Positions 7,017 through 16,800 of a DNA stretch of 64,000 bases are shown here, piece after piece. Within the stretch, counting starts at the first letter, position 1; every line of letters starts with the position of its first letter. The notes below the pieces were generated by a model. The model was not told where the DNA came from, did not search any database, and saw nothing but the letters and a program-made list of their open reading frames with translations. The DNA is taken from positions 1 to 64,000 of the forward strand of contig JALCST010000003.1 of the NCBI GenBank assembly GCA_022653675.1, read 5' to 3'. Position numbers and translations under genes: made by a program. The DNA comes from Bacteroidales bacterium (lineage in GTDB: Bacteria > Bacteroidota > Bacteroidia > Bacteroidales > UBA932).

Positions 7017-8528
7017 TTACCGCTCCGCTTTCGGGACCAGGTATCGTTCCACCATTTGCCGCAGTTTTTCGGGCGGGATGTTCATGGAGCCGAGTCTGCC
7101 GATAGCGTCATGTTCGGGAGTGCCGGAGCGGATGATATGTTTGTACTGTCTGCCATCGATGTTGGCCAGGAGATGATAGTTCCCGCGATACGCTTCCTCG
7201 ATTCTTGCGGCGTATATGATGTGTCCCGATGCGTCAGTATAGATTGCGACCTGTTCCACCGGAGGTATGATTTTCCAATCCGCAAGGTGTTGTGCCAGGC
7301 ACTTCTCGATCCTGCCTGTCCATTGCTCTCCGACGCCGTTTTGCCGGGCGAGAGTACGGAACGAAGCGATTGCCGGAACGACTTCGCGTATTATTGATTC
7401 CGCTTTCCGTATGCCGTTGTCGGCTGCGAATGCGAGCACGTCCTCTTCGGTAACGTCGCGCGACTTGCCGCGAACCGTGATGCAATGGTCCTGCTCCGGG
7501 AGATAGCCTCCGGAATTGAAAATATATGTCACATCGTAAGCGGGCGAGAGTCTCCAGCGGCCATCCTGATCCATGATGAACGAGAAGTTCTTGTTATGGT
7601 CGTCGGTATTGTTGGCCAATATGTTGAAGACCATGCGGCGGAATACTTCTTCGGCGTCCGCCTCCCGGAGATGCATCCTACGGCATACCGACAGCAAGCT
7701 TTCGTAACTGTCCGCCTCCGGGGCTATTGCAGCAAGTGTCTGAGTGTGCAGTTTTTTGTCGCCGATCCTGTCGAATCGCTTGGTAAGAAAATGCTTCTTC
7801 CCTTCGACGTTCAGCAGTCGCGAATCGTCCATGCGAATGCCTGCCATGCGGGCCATCCGGAAATATGTCATCTCAAGTTCGGCGGACGAACGTTCGGCGT
7901 CGCCGAACTTTAGTATGCAGTAATCGAATCCCTTAAGTCCGGCTATCTGGCCTGAACGTATTTCCCCTGTTTCCGGATCGATGGCGATGACGGCTTTTGG
8001 TTGGCGGCCGCCAGCCGACGTGCCCAATGCAATCAGCGCCTGTAACGTCAGTGATTCTTCGGGCAGTATACGCACGTTCTCACGTTCGGCGAAAATCTTT
8101 TGAGCGAGATCAGCCAGGGATCGGACATCGATTTCATCCGTTGTTGCGGCCATTCCTGTTGAAGGTTCGAATTCAAATGCTCCCATGCCGCGTTTGCCGA
8201 TGAAAGAAAGCTTATCCAGTGGAGTTATGTCGGCGTTCGGAATCTTGTTCTCGATGCGCCAGCATTCAAAGAGCCGGTTTCCCCACGTATCAGGTAAAGA
8301 ATCGGCAAGAAACGGGGGAAGATTCTGGTAAGTCTCCCCTTTCCTGCCGTAAATGACGGGCCTGTGATTTCCTTGGGCATCTTTAACAGGTGCCGTCAGT
8401 GGTGCCATGTCCCAATTCATATCGGTAAGATCGGGATTGAAGGTAAAGTAGGACAGGCGTCTTCGATTGTCCCAAGAAAGCCGGCCGATCTCCTTGCCCC
8501 AAAGCATCACTTTCAATGATCTATTCAT
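7017..8528 (-). CDS. hipA: HipA-family serine/threonine kinase toxin
   Basis: 503 residues; E. coli HipA has about 440. The N-terminal subdomain carries LPPFLADSLPDTWGNRLF (~89-106) and the GMGAFEFEP segment. A TSAGGRQPKAVIAI stretch gives the probable ATP-loop region. FLTKRFDR precedes the catalytic block NNTDDHNKN (~305-313) and the metal-binding SPAYDVT (Asp ~331), which line up well with D309 and D332 of E. coli HipA. Known HipA toxins phosphorylate aminoacyl-tRNA synthetases and block translation. The last ~60 residues (YTDASGHIIYAARIEEAYRG onwards) extend past the usual end and I do not recognise them. The start codon overlaps the hipB stop (ATGA). The stop codon abuts an 81-bp direct repeat. 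Confidence 0.93.
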   Translation of the reverse strand: MNRSLKVMLWGKEIGRLSWDNRRRLSYFTFNPDLTDMNWDMAPLTAPVKDAQGNHRPVIYGRKGETYQNLPPFLADSLPDTWGNRLFECWRIENKIPNADITPLDKLSFIGKRGMGAFEFEPSTGMAATTDEIDVRSLADLAQKIFAERENVRILPEESLTLQALIALGTSAGGRQPKAVIAIDPETGEIRSGQIAGLKGFDYCILKFGDAERSSAELEMTYFRMARMAGIRMDDSRLLNVEGKKHFLTKRFDRIGDKKLHTQTLAAIAPEADSYESLLSVCRRMHLREADAEEVFRRMVFNILANNTDDHNKNFSFIMDQDGRWRLSPAYDVTYIFNSGGYLPEQDHCITVRGKSRDVTEEDVLAFAADNGIRKAESIIREVVPAIASFRTLARQNGVGEQWTGRIEKCLAQHLADWKIIPPVEQVAIYTDASGHIIYAARIEEAYRGNYHLLANIDGRQYKHIIRSGTPEHDAIGRLGSMNIPPEKLRQMVERYLVPKAER

Positions 8529-8836
8529 TGCTTCTTGTGGCGTATGCGTTGCGCCTTTTGTTTTTTGTTCCGGATCAGGTAAGGTGATTCGGGCAGTTCA
8601 GGCATCAGTTGATCCAGGGCATCGACACTCCCCACTGCTTTCAGCAGCAATATAAAAGTTCCCAATGACAGATTGTTGGCCATGCCGCTTTCGAACTTAT
8701 GGATGGTAGTTATGGTCAGGCCTGTCTGGTCTGCAACGTCCTTCTGGGTCATGTTTGCCCGAAGCCTGTAATCCCGGAAACGTTTTCCGAGTATGTGCAC
8801 CAGCTCCGGAGCGGAGTATTCGTAGAAATCACCCAT
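8525..8836 (-). CDS. hipB: HipB-like antitoxin, XRE-family DNA-binding protein
   Basis: 103 residues with a Cro/C1-type HTH at ~17-70 (RLRANMTQKDVADQTGLTITTIHKFESG) and a basic C-terminal tail ending KKQ. It precedes hipA with a 4-nt ATGA overlap, the normal antitoxin-first order. HipB proteins neutralise HipA and repress the operon by binding palindromic operators. The -33 element of its own promoter lies inside the palindrome at 8949-8963, a plausible HipB site. The target sequence is inferred. Confidence 0.9.
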   Translation of the reverse strand: MGDFYEYSAPELVHILGKRFRDYRLRANMTQKDVADQTGLTITTIHKFESGMANNLSLGTFILLLKAVGSVDALDQLMPELPESPYLIRNKKQKAQRIRHKKQ

Positions 8837-8921
8837 GTTCCTATCTTTTTAACTTTAACTATAATATAATTTATATATTAATTATATTGATAAATAAAAG
8901 TATATTTATAGTTACTCTCCG

Positions 8922-8952
8922 CAAAGATAAGAATGTTTTTTATAATTGCAAA
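8922..8952 (-). promoter_or_regulatory. hipBA promoter (Bacteroidales -33/-7)
   Basis: Minus strand: TTTG (8952-8949), a 19-nt spacer, then TATCTTTG (8929-8922). Both match the Bacteroidales sigma-factor consensus (TTTG, 19-21 nt, TAnnTTTG). Predicted start is near 8915, giving an AT-rich leader of about 80 nt before hipB. The TTTG is the first half of the palindrome CAAACCCGAGGTTTG at the edge of repeat copy 2, so a protein bound there would block the promoter. Confidence 0.75.
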
Positions 8953-9029
8953 CCCGAGGTTTGGTAACCAAAAATGCCTCTCAGCGCATATAACACAACT
9001 TTCGCCTCCAAACCCGAGGTTTGTATTGC
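8949..9029. repeat. 81-bp direct repeat, copy 2 (upstream of hipB)
   Basis: Same orientation as 6935-7015 with 80 of 81 bases identical; start-to-start distance 2014 bp. Palindromes CAAACCCGAGGTTTG lie at 8949-8963 and 9009-9023. The copies flank hipBA and its promoter with nothing else inside. Bases outside the copies differ at once (ATTC against TTGC on the left, GTTACC against ACGGCG on the right), which defines the edges. No integrase or transposase is adjacent. It could be a recombination site, a short mobile repeat, or a genome-wide intergenic repeat. Confidence 0.9.
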
Positions 9030-9101
9030 ACGGCGGGTGGGCTGGCGTGGGCGTGTGGCAGCGGTGGTAGCGGTGGCGGCTGGCGGGCGCGGCCGGGCGG
9101 G
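9030..9101. other. G-rich spacer downstream of pfkA
   Basis: About 70 bases on the plus strand made almost only of GG and GGG runs separated by 1-4 bases (GGCGGGTGGGCTGGCGTGGG and on to the pfkA stop). It lies between repeat copy 2 and the pfkA stop codon at 9102. The pattern could fold as a G-quadruplex on the plus strand, and the pfkA 3' transcript would be C-rich. No gene or ordinary terminator hairpin is seen. Confidence 0.5.
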
Positions 9102-10118
9102 TTACGGTTTCGGCTCTACTGGGTCCTTCGGCGGAGCGTAGGTGCCGATGAGTTCGGCAACATTCAGGAGTTCGTCGGAAATCGTCTTGTGAAGCTTTAC
9201 GGTCTTGTTCAGCGGAACATGGACTATCTCCTCGTTCTTGTAGCCTATCATAAGCGAACGTTGTCCTTCGAGAAGGGCCTCGACTGCGGCCACGCCCATC
9301 AGGGATGATATGACACGGTCCTTGGAAGAAGGGGAACCTCCGCGCTGTATGTACCCGAGGACGGAAACCTTGATGTCGAACTGAGGGAATTCCGGACGGA
9401 TCTTTTCAGCTATTTCCATTGCGGAACCCTCTTCGAGCCCTTCGGCAACGATTATTATGGAAGACTTGTTCTTGCGGGCACGCTGCTTGAGGAATTTGCG
9501 AACCTTCTCGATCTGGTTCTTTCTCTCAGGGACCATGATCACCTCGGCCCCCGAAGCGATGCCGCTGTTGACGGCGATGAAGCCTGCCTCGCGTCCCATG
9601 ACTTCGACCAAGAATATCCTGTTGAAAGACGACGCCGTATCGCGAATCTTGTCGACAGCCGTTATGACAGTGTTGAGTGCGGTATCATACCCTATCGTAT
9701 AATCGGTTCCGTATATATCGTTATCAATGGTTCCAGGGATCCCTATTACGGAAATGTCGGGATATTCGTAGGCGAATTGCGTGGCTCCCGCAAACGAACC
9801 GTCGCCTCCGATCACTACGAGCGAATTGATACCGTGCTTGACGATCGAGTCATGGGCTTTGGATCGCCCCTCTACGGTCTTAAACTCGGCAGAACGGGCG
9901 GACTGGAGAAAAGTCCCTCCATGCTGGATCTTTCCGCTGACGTCCTCGGAACATAATTTTTTACAATCTCCTTCTATCATGCCCTGGTACCCTCTGTAGA
10001 TACCCCAGACTTCCAAACCTTTGTTCAGCGCCGCACGGGTCACGGCCCTTATGGCCGCATTCATCCCGGGAGCGTCACCTCCCGAGGTAAGTACTCCGAT
10101 AACTATTTTTTGTGCCAT
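9102..10118 (-). CDS. pfkA: ATP-dependent 6-phosphofructokinase
   Basis: 338 residues, normal length for bacterial PFK. It phosphorylates fructose-6-phosphate to fructose-1,6-bisphosphate in glycolysis. Motifs: GVLTSGGDAPGMNAAIR (8-24) at the nucleotide site, GGDGS (104-108), where the glycine after Asp points to ATP rather than pyrophosphate as donor, and PGTIDND (128-134) with the catalytic Asp132. An EVMGREAGF segment, typical of the fructose-6-phosphate site, follows. It lies 12 bp downstream of rnr on the same strand, so the two are probably cotranscribed. Its 3' side borders the repeat-flanked hipBA cassette, so this is where the core genome meets the accessory region. Confidence 0.96.
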   Translation of the reverse strand: MAQKIVIGVLTSGGDAPGMNAAIRAVTRAALNKGLEVWGIYRGYQGMIEGDCKKLCSEDVSGKIQHGGTFLQSARSAEFKTVEGRSKAHDSIVKHGINSLVVIGGDGSFAGATQFAYEYPDISVIGIPGTIDNDIYGTDYTIGYDTALNTVITAVDKIRDTASSFNRIFLVEVMGREAGFIAVNSGIASGAEVIMVPERKNQIEKVRKFLKQRARKNKSSIIIVAEGLEEGSAMEIAEKIRPEFPQFDIKVSVLGYIQRGGSPSSKDRVISSLMGVAAVEALLEGQRSLMIGYKNEEIVHVPLNKTVKLHKTISDELLNVAELIGTYAPPKDPVEPKP

Positions 10119-10130
10119 ATATGATACTTG

Positions 10131-12212
10131 TTATTTTGATTTTATGTCATTTTCTTCGACAAGTTCGTAATCGAGGATCTTCTGTTCGAGGTTCGTCTTC
10201 GCGACCCTGATTCTGACATGAGTGCCGAGAGTATAGACTTTATGGGTCGACTTCCCGGTAAGGCGGAATTTCTTCTCGTCGTAAATGAAATAGTCGGATT
10301 TGATATCTCTCAACGGAATCATGCCCTCGATCTTCGTCGGTTCTATCTCCACATACATTCCAGTTGCCGTAACCCCGGAAACCGTGCCTTCGTAAACCAT
10401 GCCTATCTTGTCCTGCATGAATTCCACCATCTTGTATTTAACGCTGTCACGTTCGGCTTCGGTAGCTATCTGCTCCTTTTCCGAAGACCATTTGCAATGC
10501 TCTTCATAGAAGTTCTTGTCCTGGGACTTTCCCTTGGCAAGATATATGGATAGGAGGCGGTGCACCATCATATCGGGATAGCGGCGTATAGGCGAAGTAA
10601 AGTGCGTATAATAAGGAAATGCAAGACCGTAGTGCCCGACGTTGTCCGTACTGTAACGGGCACGAGCCATGCTGCGCAACGCTATCATCTGCAATGCATC
10701 CTCCTCCGGTTTGCCTTTAACCTGAGCCATCAGGGCGTTGAGGGAATTGGCGGTATGTTTGGCATCGCTGGTATCCCCCAATTTGTATCCGAAAGATTTT
10801 GAGAAAACCCTCAGATTTTCAACCTTTTCCGGATTCGGGTCTTCGTGAATACGGTAGACCATCGTAGGGTTCTTTATTCCGCAATGCAACGAAACGAACT
10901 CGGCCACGCTGCGATTAGCCAGCAGCATGAACTCCTCTACCAGGAAATTGGCCTCTTTCGAGACCTTTTCGTAAACATCAACCGGTTTACCCTTGTCGTC
11001 GACGAGAACTTTCATTTCAGGCCGGTCGAACTTTATGGCGCCGTGTTCGAAACGGCGCTTGCGAAGGATTTCGGCAAGTTTCCATGCTTGGAGTATCTCC
11101 TCCTTAAGGGGTCCTTCACCACCTTCGATGATGGCCTGGGCCTCGTCATAATTGAAGCGCCGGTCCGAACTTATTATGGTCCGGCCGAACCAGCGGTTTT
11201 TTACATTAGCATTGTCGTCTAGTTCGAAAACGGCAGAAAACGTCAGTTTTTCCTCGTTCGGGCGCAGGGAACATAGATTGTTCGAAAGCACCTCCGGAAG
11301 CATGGGAACCGTACGGTCTACCAGATAAACGGATGTTGCCCTCGAGTAAGCCTCCTTGTCCAGCACCGAATCCGGCTTAACGTAATGCGAAACGTCCGCT
11401 ATGTGCACCCCTATTTCCCAGTTGCCGTTCTTAAGGCGGCGTACGGAAAGAGCATCGTCGAAGTCCTTGGCGTCGGCAGGGTCGATCGTGAATGTCGGGG
11501 CATCCCGGAAATCGCGCCTGTTTTTTATTTCCTCTCCGGTGATCTTGACCGGAATCTTCGCTGCGGCATCCTCGATCCCCGGCTCGAAGCGATATGGAAG
11601 ACTGTATTCCGCAAGTATCGCGTGCATTTCGGTGTCGTTTTCGCCAGGTTTGCCGAGCACATCGACTATCTTACCGACGGGCTGTTCGGAGGAACGGGGC
11701 CATCCCGTCACGAGAACCGCCACCTTCACTCCGTTTTGGGGTTTGATATCGAATTTATCTGCAGCCTTCAGCTCATCGCCCGGGATCATAACGTCAAACG
11801 GCATGGAACGGCTTTCTATTATGACCCATGCGCCGTCACCGGAAATCTGGAGGATTCCGACGTGCGGGTTGGACGAACGTTCGATTATGTCCAGTACCTC
11901 CCCTTCAGCACTCCTGGTCAGGGTCTTTTTCTTCCTGACCACTATTTTGACCGTATCCCCGCCGAGAGCCCTCTTCATTCTGGAAGCCGGAACGTAAACG
12001 TCCTCCTCCCTGTCCGGGATCACGATGAACGCGGAACCGTCCCTTATCATCGATACCTTCCCTTCCAATTCCCCGAATTTTCTTTTTTCCTGATGTTGTT
12101 CCTTAGCCTTCCTGTAGATCTGATGCGCGCCTTTTCTCAATCTGGGCTTTTGTGCCCCATTATCGCGCCCGGAACTCTTGCCGGCGTTCTTGCTTCTTGC
12201 TTTTCTACTCAT
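10131..12212 (-). CDS. rnr: Ribonuclease R
   Basis: 693 residues. A 3'-to-5' exoribonuclease of the RNB/RNase II family that degrades structured RNA. The N-terminus is very basic (RKARSKNAGKSSGRD). Cold-shock/OB segments follow (GKVSMIRDGSAFIVIPDREEDVYVP, ~50-75). The RNB catalytic centre is at ~240-255 (FTIDPADAKDFDDAL, with the metal-binding aspartates), and SPIRRYPDMMVHR comes later. A C-terminal S1 domain starts near 605 (GMVYEGTVSGVTATGMYVEI). Length and domain order are normal for RNase R. It is divergent from gpmI across a 118-bp gap and heads a pair with pfkA. Confidence 0.95.
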   Translation of the reverse strand: MSRKARSKNAGKSSGRDNGAQKPRLRKGAHQIYRKAKEQHQEKRKFGELEGKVSMIRDGSAFIVIPDREEDVYVPASRMKRALGGDTVKIVVRKKKTLTRSAEGEVLDIIERSSNPHVGILQISGDGAWVIIESRSMPFDVMIPGDELKAADKFDIKPQNGVKVAVLVTGWPRSSEQPVGKIVDVLGKPGENDTEMHAILAEYSLPYRFEPGIEDAAAKIPVKITGEEIKNRRDFRDAPTFTIDPADAKDFDDALSVRRLKNGNWEIGVHIADVSHYVKPDSVLDKEAYSRATSVYLVDRTVPMLPEVLSNNLCSLRPNEEKLTFSAVFELDDNANVKNRWFGRTIISSDRRFNYDEAQAIIEGGEGPLKEEILQAWKLAEILRKRRFEHGAIKFDRPEMKVLVDDKGKPVDVYEKVSKEANFLVEEFMLLANRSVAEFVSLHCGIKNPTMVYRIHEDPNPEKVENLRVFSKSFGYKLGDTSDAKHTANSLNALMAQVKGKPEEDALQMIALRSMARARYSTDNVGHYGLAFPYYTHFTSPIRRYPDMMVHRLLSIYLAKGKSQDKNFYEEHCKWSSEKEQIATEAERDSVKYKMVEFMQDKIGMVYEGTVSGVTATGMYVEIEPTKIEGMIPLRDIKSDYFIYDEKKFRLTGKSTHKVYTLGTHVRIRVAKTNLEQKILDYELVEENDIKSK

Positions 12213-12289
12213 TTTGTGATTTCAATTACTTTTAGACGACCGTTTCAGATCCCTTACAGTTCCCACTGGAAACTTTGGCAAATATGATT

Positions 12290-12297
12290 TATCTTTG
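12290..12297 (+). promoter_or_regulatory. Putative -7 element of gpmI
   Basis: TATCTTTG matches TAnnTTTG; the predicted start is near 12304. No good TTTG lies at the -33 distance (one at 12274-12277 is too close). The position rules out a TTG start at 12295 and supports the ATG at 12331. Confidence 0.45.
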
Positions 12298-12330
12298 TTG
12301 TCCAATAATCGCACAAAGATATTCAATTTT

Positions 12331-13860
12331 ATGAATAAAAAGGTATTGCTTATGATCCTCGACGGATGGGGCGAGGGGAAGCACGACAAAACCAATGCCA
12401 TCTATACTGAAGGCCAAACAAATATTGACAAGCTCAGGGCAAAATACCCGTTTTCGCACCTCAAGGCCTGCGGCGAAGACGTGGGGCTCCCTGAAGGCCA
12501 GATGGGCAATTCAGAGGTCGGCCACCTCAACATAGGCGCCGGTCGCATAGTCTATCAGGACCTAGTAAAGATAAACCGTTGTGCGGCGGCTCACGGATTC
12601 CTCGAGAACAAGGAAATAGCAGACGCCTACAAATATGTCAAGGCAAGCGGCAAAGCACTGCATCTGATGGGACTCGCTTCCCACGGTGGCGTGCACAGTT
12701 CTCTCGACCACCTCTATGAATTCCTCAGGGTGGCCAAGGAAGAGGGACTGTCCAAGGTATATGTACATTGCCTCATGGACGGCCGCGACACCGATCCCCA
12801 CAGCGGAAAGGGGTTCGTCGAAGAAATAGAAGGCAAGTGCGCCGAATATACAGGAAAGATAGCTTCAGTCTGCGGCAGGTTCTATACGATGGACCGTGAC
12901 AAACGCTGGGAACGCATAAAGAAGGGATATGACCTGCTCGTGAACGGCACGGGAGCCGGTTTCTCCTCAGCAGCGGAAGGCATACAGGCATCCTACGACG
13001 CCGGCGTAACCGACGAATTCATCAAACCGATCTGCATCGTAGACAACGAAGGGAAACCGGTCGGAACGATTGGTGAGGGCGATGCCGTCATTTTCTTCAA
13101 TTTCCGCAACGACCGTGCACGCGAGATCACTAACGTCCTGACGCAAAACGACATGCCAGAGATGGGAATGCATATCGTACCAAATCTCTACTATTGCTGT
13201 CTTACCCCGTACGACGACCAGTTCAAGGGGCTTCATATCCTCTTCGACAAGGAAAACGTGAACGAGACGATCGGCGAAGTGGTTTCAAAGGCCGGCCTCC
13301 GCCAGCTCCGAATAGCCGAAACCGAGAAGTACGCCCATGTGACATTCTTCTTCTCCGGCGGGCGCGAGGAGACGTTCGAAGGCGAAAGTCGCATCCTGGT
13401 TCCGAGCCCGAAAGTGGCCACATACGACCTGCAACCCGAAATGAGGGCTCCGGAAGTTACCCAGAAACTTATCGAAGCCTTGGAAACGAAAGAAAACGAC
13501 ATGGTCATCCTCAACTTCGCAAACGGCGACATGGTCGGGCATACGGGAGTCTACGCGGCGATACGGCAAGCGGTACGGTGCATAGACGGATGCGTACAGA
13601 TGGTGGTCAACGCAGCACGCCGCAGCGGATATTCGGTCATCATCACCGCCGACCACGGAAATGCCGACCATGCGGTAAACGACGACGACACGCCGAACAC
13701 GCAACATTCCCTGAACAAAGTCCAGTTCATAGTAGTCGATGACGACGTAAAGGAGGTGAAAGACGGACGCCTCGCCGACATCGCGCCTACCATGCTGAAA
13801 CTTATGGGCGTTCCACAACCTGCGGAAATGACCGGGAAGTGCCTGGTCACATTAAAATAG
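12331..13860 (+). CDS. gpmI: 2,3-bisphosphoglycerate-independent phosphoglycerate mutase
   Basis: 509 residues from the ATG at 12331 (an in-frame TTG at 12295 lies inside the promoter). The enzyme interconverts 3- and 2-phosphoglycerate with two Mn2+ ions and a phosphoserine intermediate. The N-terminus LLMILDGWG provides a metal-binding Asp; [17 protein letters not shown] holds the catalytic Ser61; HGGVHSS and DGRDTDP belong to the inserted phosphotransferase domain; [11 protein letters not shown] and TADHGNAD carry the C-terminal metal ligands. Length is typical. dnaE starts 8 bp downstream, so the two genes probably share a transcript. Confidence 0.96.
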   Translation: MNKKVLLMILDGWGEGKHDKTNAIYTEGQTNIDKLRAKYPFSHLKACGEDVGLPEGQMGNSEVGHLNIGAGRIVYQDLVKINRCAAAHGFLENKEIADAYKYVKASGKALHLMGLASHGGVHSSLDHLYEFLRVAKEEGLSKVYVHCLMDGRDTDPHSGKGFVEEIEGKCAEYTGKIASVCGRFYTMDRDKRWERIKKGYDLLVNGTGAGFSSAAEGIQASYDAGVTDEFIKPICIVDNEGKPVGTIGEGDAVIFFNFRNDRAREITNVLTQNDMPEMGMHIVPNLYYCCLTPYDDQFKGLHILFDKENVNETIGEVVSKAGLRQLRIAETEKYAHVTFFFSGGREETFEGESRILVPSPKVATYDLQPEMRAPEVTQKLIEALETKENDMVILNFANGDMVGHTGVYAAIRQAVRCIDGCVQMVVNAARRSGYSVIITADHGNADHAVNDDDTPNTQHSLNKVQFIVVDDDVKEVKDGRLADIAPTMLKLMGVPQPAEMTGKCLVTLK

Positions 13861-13868
13861 TAACCGAA

Positions 13869-16800
13869 ATGCCATTCGTACATCTTCACGTCCATACTCA
13901 ATATTCGATACTCGACGGTCTTTCGTCAATTAGGGAACTTTTCCGGAAAGCCAGCGAAGACGGACAGAAAGCCTTGGCGATCACCGACCACGGCAACATG
14001 TACGGAGTGTACGAGTTCCTGGACACGGCCAAGAAATTCCCTGATGTCAAGCCGATCGTGGGATGTGAAGTCTACATGGCTCACGGTGACAAAAGAAAGG
14101 AACATTCCGGAAAGGAAGAGCAGAGTTCGTTCCACCTGATTCTGCTAGCCAAGAACGAAGCCGGATACCACAATCTATGCCGGCTGGTTTCCATCGGATT
14201 CACTGAAGGCTATTATTACCGCCCGAGAATCGACAGGGAAATTCTGGAAAAATACCACGAAGGGTTGATATGCTCCTCAGCCTGCCTGGCAAGCCAGGTG
14301 GACCGCGAAATAGTCGCCGGCGACCTTGCCGGAGCCGAAGAGACCGTAAGATGGTTCCATAACCTTTTCGGAGAGGATTATTATCTGGAAATCCAGAGGC
14401 ACAGGACCGAAATCCCAGGCGGAGACATCACGGTATACGAAAAGCAGATGATAGCCGCCGAAGGGATCTTCAAGCTTGCGGAAAAATGCAACGTAAAGGT
14501 CATAGCTACCAATGATGTCCATTTCGTGAACAAGGAGGACGGACCGGCCCACGACAGGCTGATATGTCTCAATACGAACTGCAGCATCGACGACCCGAAA
14601 CGCATGCGTTATACACAACAGGAATACCTGAAAAGCCAGGAAGAGATGGCCGGACTTTTTTCCGACCATCCGGAAGTGATCCTGAACACGATGGAAATCG
14701 TCGACAAGGTAAAAACCTACGACATAGATCGGAGACCGATACTTCCGGTCTTTCCGCTACCCGACGGCTATTCGAATGCGGACGATTATCTCAGGGACCT
14801 GACATACGAAGGTGCCCACAGAAAATACGGGGAAACCCTTACTAAGGAAGAAACGGACAGGATCGATTACGAACTCGGAACTATAAAAAAGATGGGTTTT
14901 CCGGGCTATTTTCTGATAGTAAGGGATTATATCCATGCAGCCCGGGAAATGGGCGTATCTGTAGGGCCCGGAAGGGGTTCGGCGGCCGGGTCGGTAGTAG
15001 CCTATTGCCTTGACATAACCATGATCGACCCCCTCAAATACGACTTGCTGTTCGAACGATTTCTCAATCCCGACCGAATTAACATGCCAGATATCGACGT
15101 GGACTTCGACGACGAAGGCCGTTACAAGGTGTTCGAATACGTAACGGGAAAATATGGGGCAAGCCATGTATCCCACGTGATCACGTTCGGTACTATGGGC
15201 GCGAAGGGAGCCATACGCGACGTAGCGAGGATAGAACAGCTGCCCCTGCCTGAAGCGGAACGCCTGGCCAAACTGGTTCCCGACAAGCCCGACAAAACAA
15301 TTTACAATGATTCCGAGCCCCTTCTGAAGCAATGTCTTATCCACGTACCGGAACTCGAGGAGGCGTCCAAAAGCGAAAATCCGATACTGAGGGATACCAT
15401 CAAATATGCAGTAAAGCTAGAAGGCACCATAAGACAGGTAGGCGTACACGCGTGCGCTTTCATAATAGGCCCGCAGGACATAATGGACATCGTACCGGTC
15501 AGCGTTGCGGAAGACAAGGATACGAAAAAGAAGATGCGTGTCTCGCAGTACGACGGATCCAAGATCGAGCACGTCGGATTACTTAAAATGGACTTCCTTG
15601 GCTTAAAGACACTAAGCATAATAAAGGAAACCCTGGAAAACATCCGCAAGTCGCGTAACGTGGAAGTTGACATAGATCATATTCCGATGGACGACAGGGA
15701 AACGTTCGACCTGTTTTGCCGGGGAGACACCACCGCAGTGTTCCAATTCGAATCCGAAGGGATGAAAAAATACATGCGCGACCTGCATCCCAACCGCTTC
15801 GAGGACCTTATTGCGATGAATGCGCTGTACCGTCCCGGACCAATGGCCTACATACCGGATTTCATAGCCAGGAAAAAAGGCACCGAAAAGATAGAATACG
15901 ACCTACCGGAAATGGAAAGCGTACTCAAGGATACGTACGGCATAACCGTCTACCAGGAACAGGTCATGCTCCTTTCCAGGAAACTATCCAAGTTCTCTCT
16001 CAGTCAGGCTGATACCCTTCGGAAGGCGATGGGCAAAAAGAAGAAGGACGTGATGGCCGACATGAACAACAAGTTCATGGAAGGAGGACTAGCTAACGGA
16101 TTCGAAAAGGAGAAACTCGAAAAGATATGGAGCGACTGGATGGAATTCGCCAAATACGCCTTCAACAAATCGCACGCCACATGTTATGCGTGGGTTGGAT
16201 ATCAGACGGGGTACCTGAAAGCCCATTACCCGGCCGAATTCATGGCCGCCAACCTTTCGAAGAGCCTGGCTGACATCGGGGAGATAACCAACCTGATGAA
16301 CGATTGCAAGAGGTTGAAGATAAACGTGCTCGGCCCCGACATCAACGAAAGCAACACCCGTTTTACGGCCAATGCGAAAGGGGACATACGTTTCGGGCTC
16401 GGAGGAATCAAGGGAGTAGGAAGCAATGCCGTAGATGCCATAATAAAGGAAAGGGATGCCCACGGACCCTTCACGGACATATTCGACTTCATAGAAAGGG
16501 TGCCGCTGAACATAGTAAACAGGAAGAACCTGGAAAACCTGATCAATGCCGGAACTTTCGACGGATTCAAGGATATGAACCGCAGTCAGTTCTTCCTTCA
16601 GAGCGGCAAGGACGAACTGTTCATAGACAGTCTGCTCCATTACGGGCAGAAGATACAGGACGACACCTTATCCTCGGCTTCATCACTGTTCGGCGGGATG
16701 GAAGAGATGAAACCCGTCAGGCCCGTGATACCTCCTCCGGTAGAATATAACAAGCTCGACATGCTCAAGAAAGAGAAGGAACTTGTCGGCATGTACCTTT

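Noticed and set aside
7234-7913. Plus- and minus-strand open frames overlapping hipA
   Set aside because: Shadows of a well-supported gene; compositions rich in Arg/His/Cys and no domain likeness.
6935-9029. Integron attC sites as an explanation of the 81-bp repeats
   Set aside because: The repeats are direct and contain near-perfect short palindromes, but lack recognisable GTTRRRY/RYYYAAC core sites, and no IntI gene is present.
12295-12330. Longer gpmI start at a TTG
   Set aside because: The TTG lies within the -7 element TATCTTTG, so it would not be transcribed; the conserved N-terminus begins at 12331.
13839-13868. Longer dnaE start at a GTG
   Set aside because: It lies inside gpmI and adds residues that do not match DnaE; FVHLHVHTQYS begins after the ATG at 13869.
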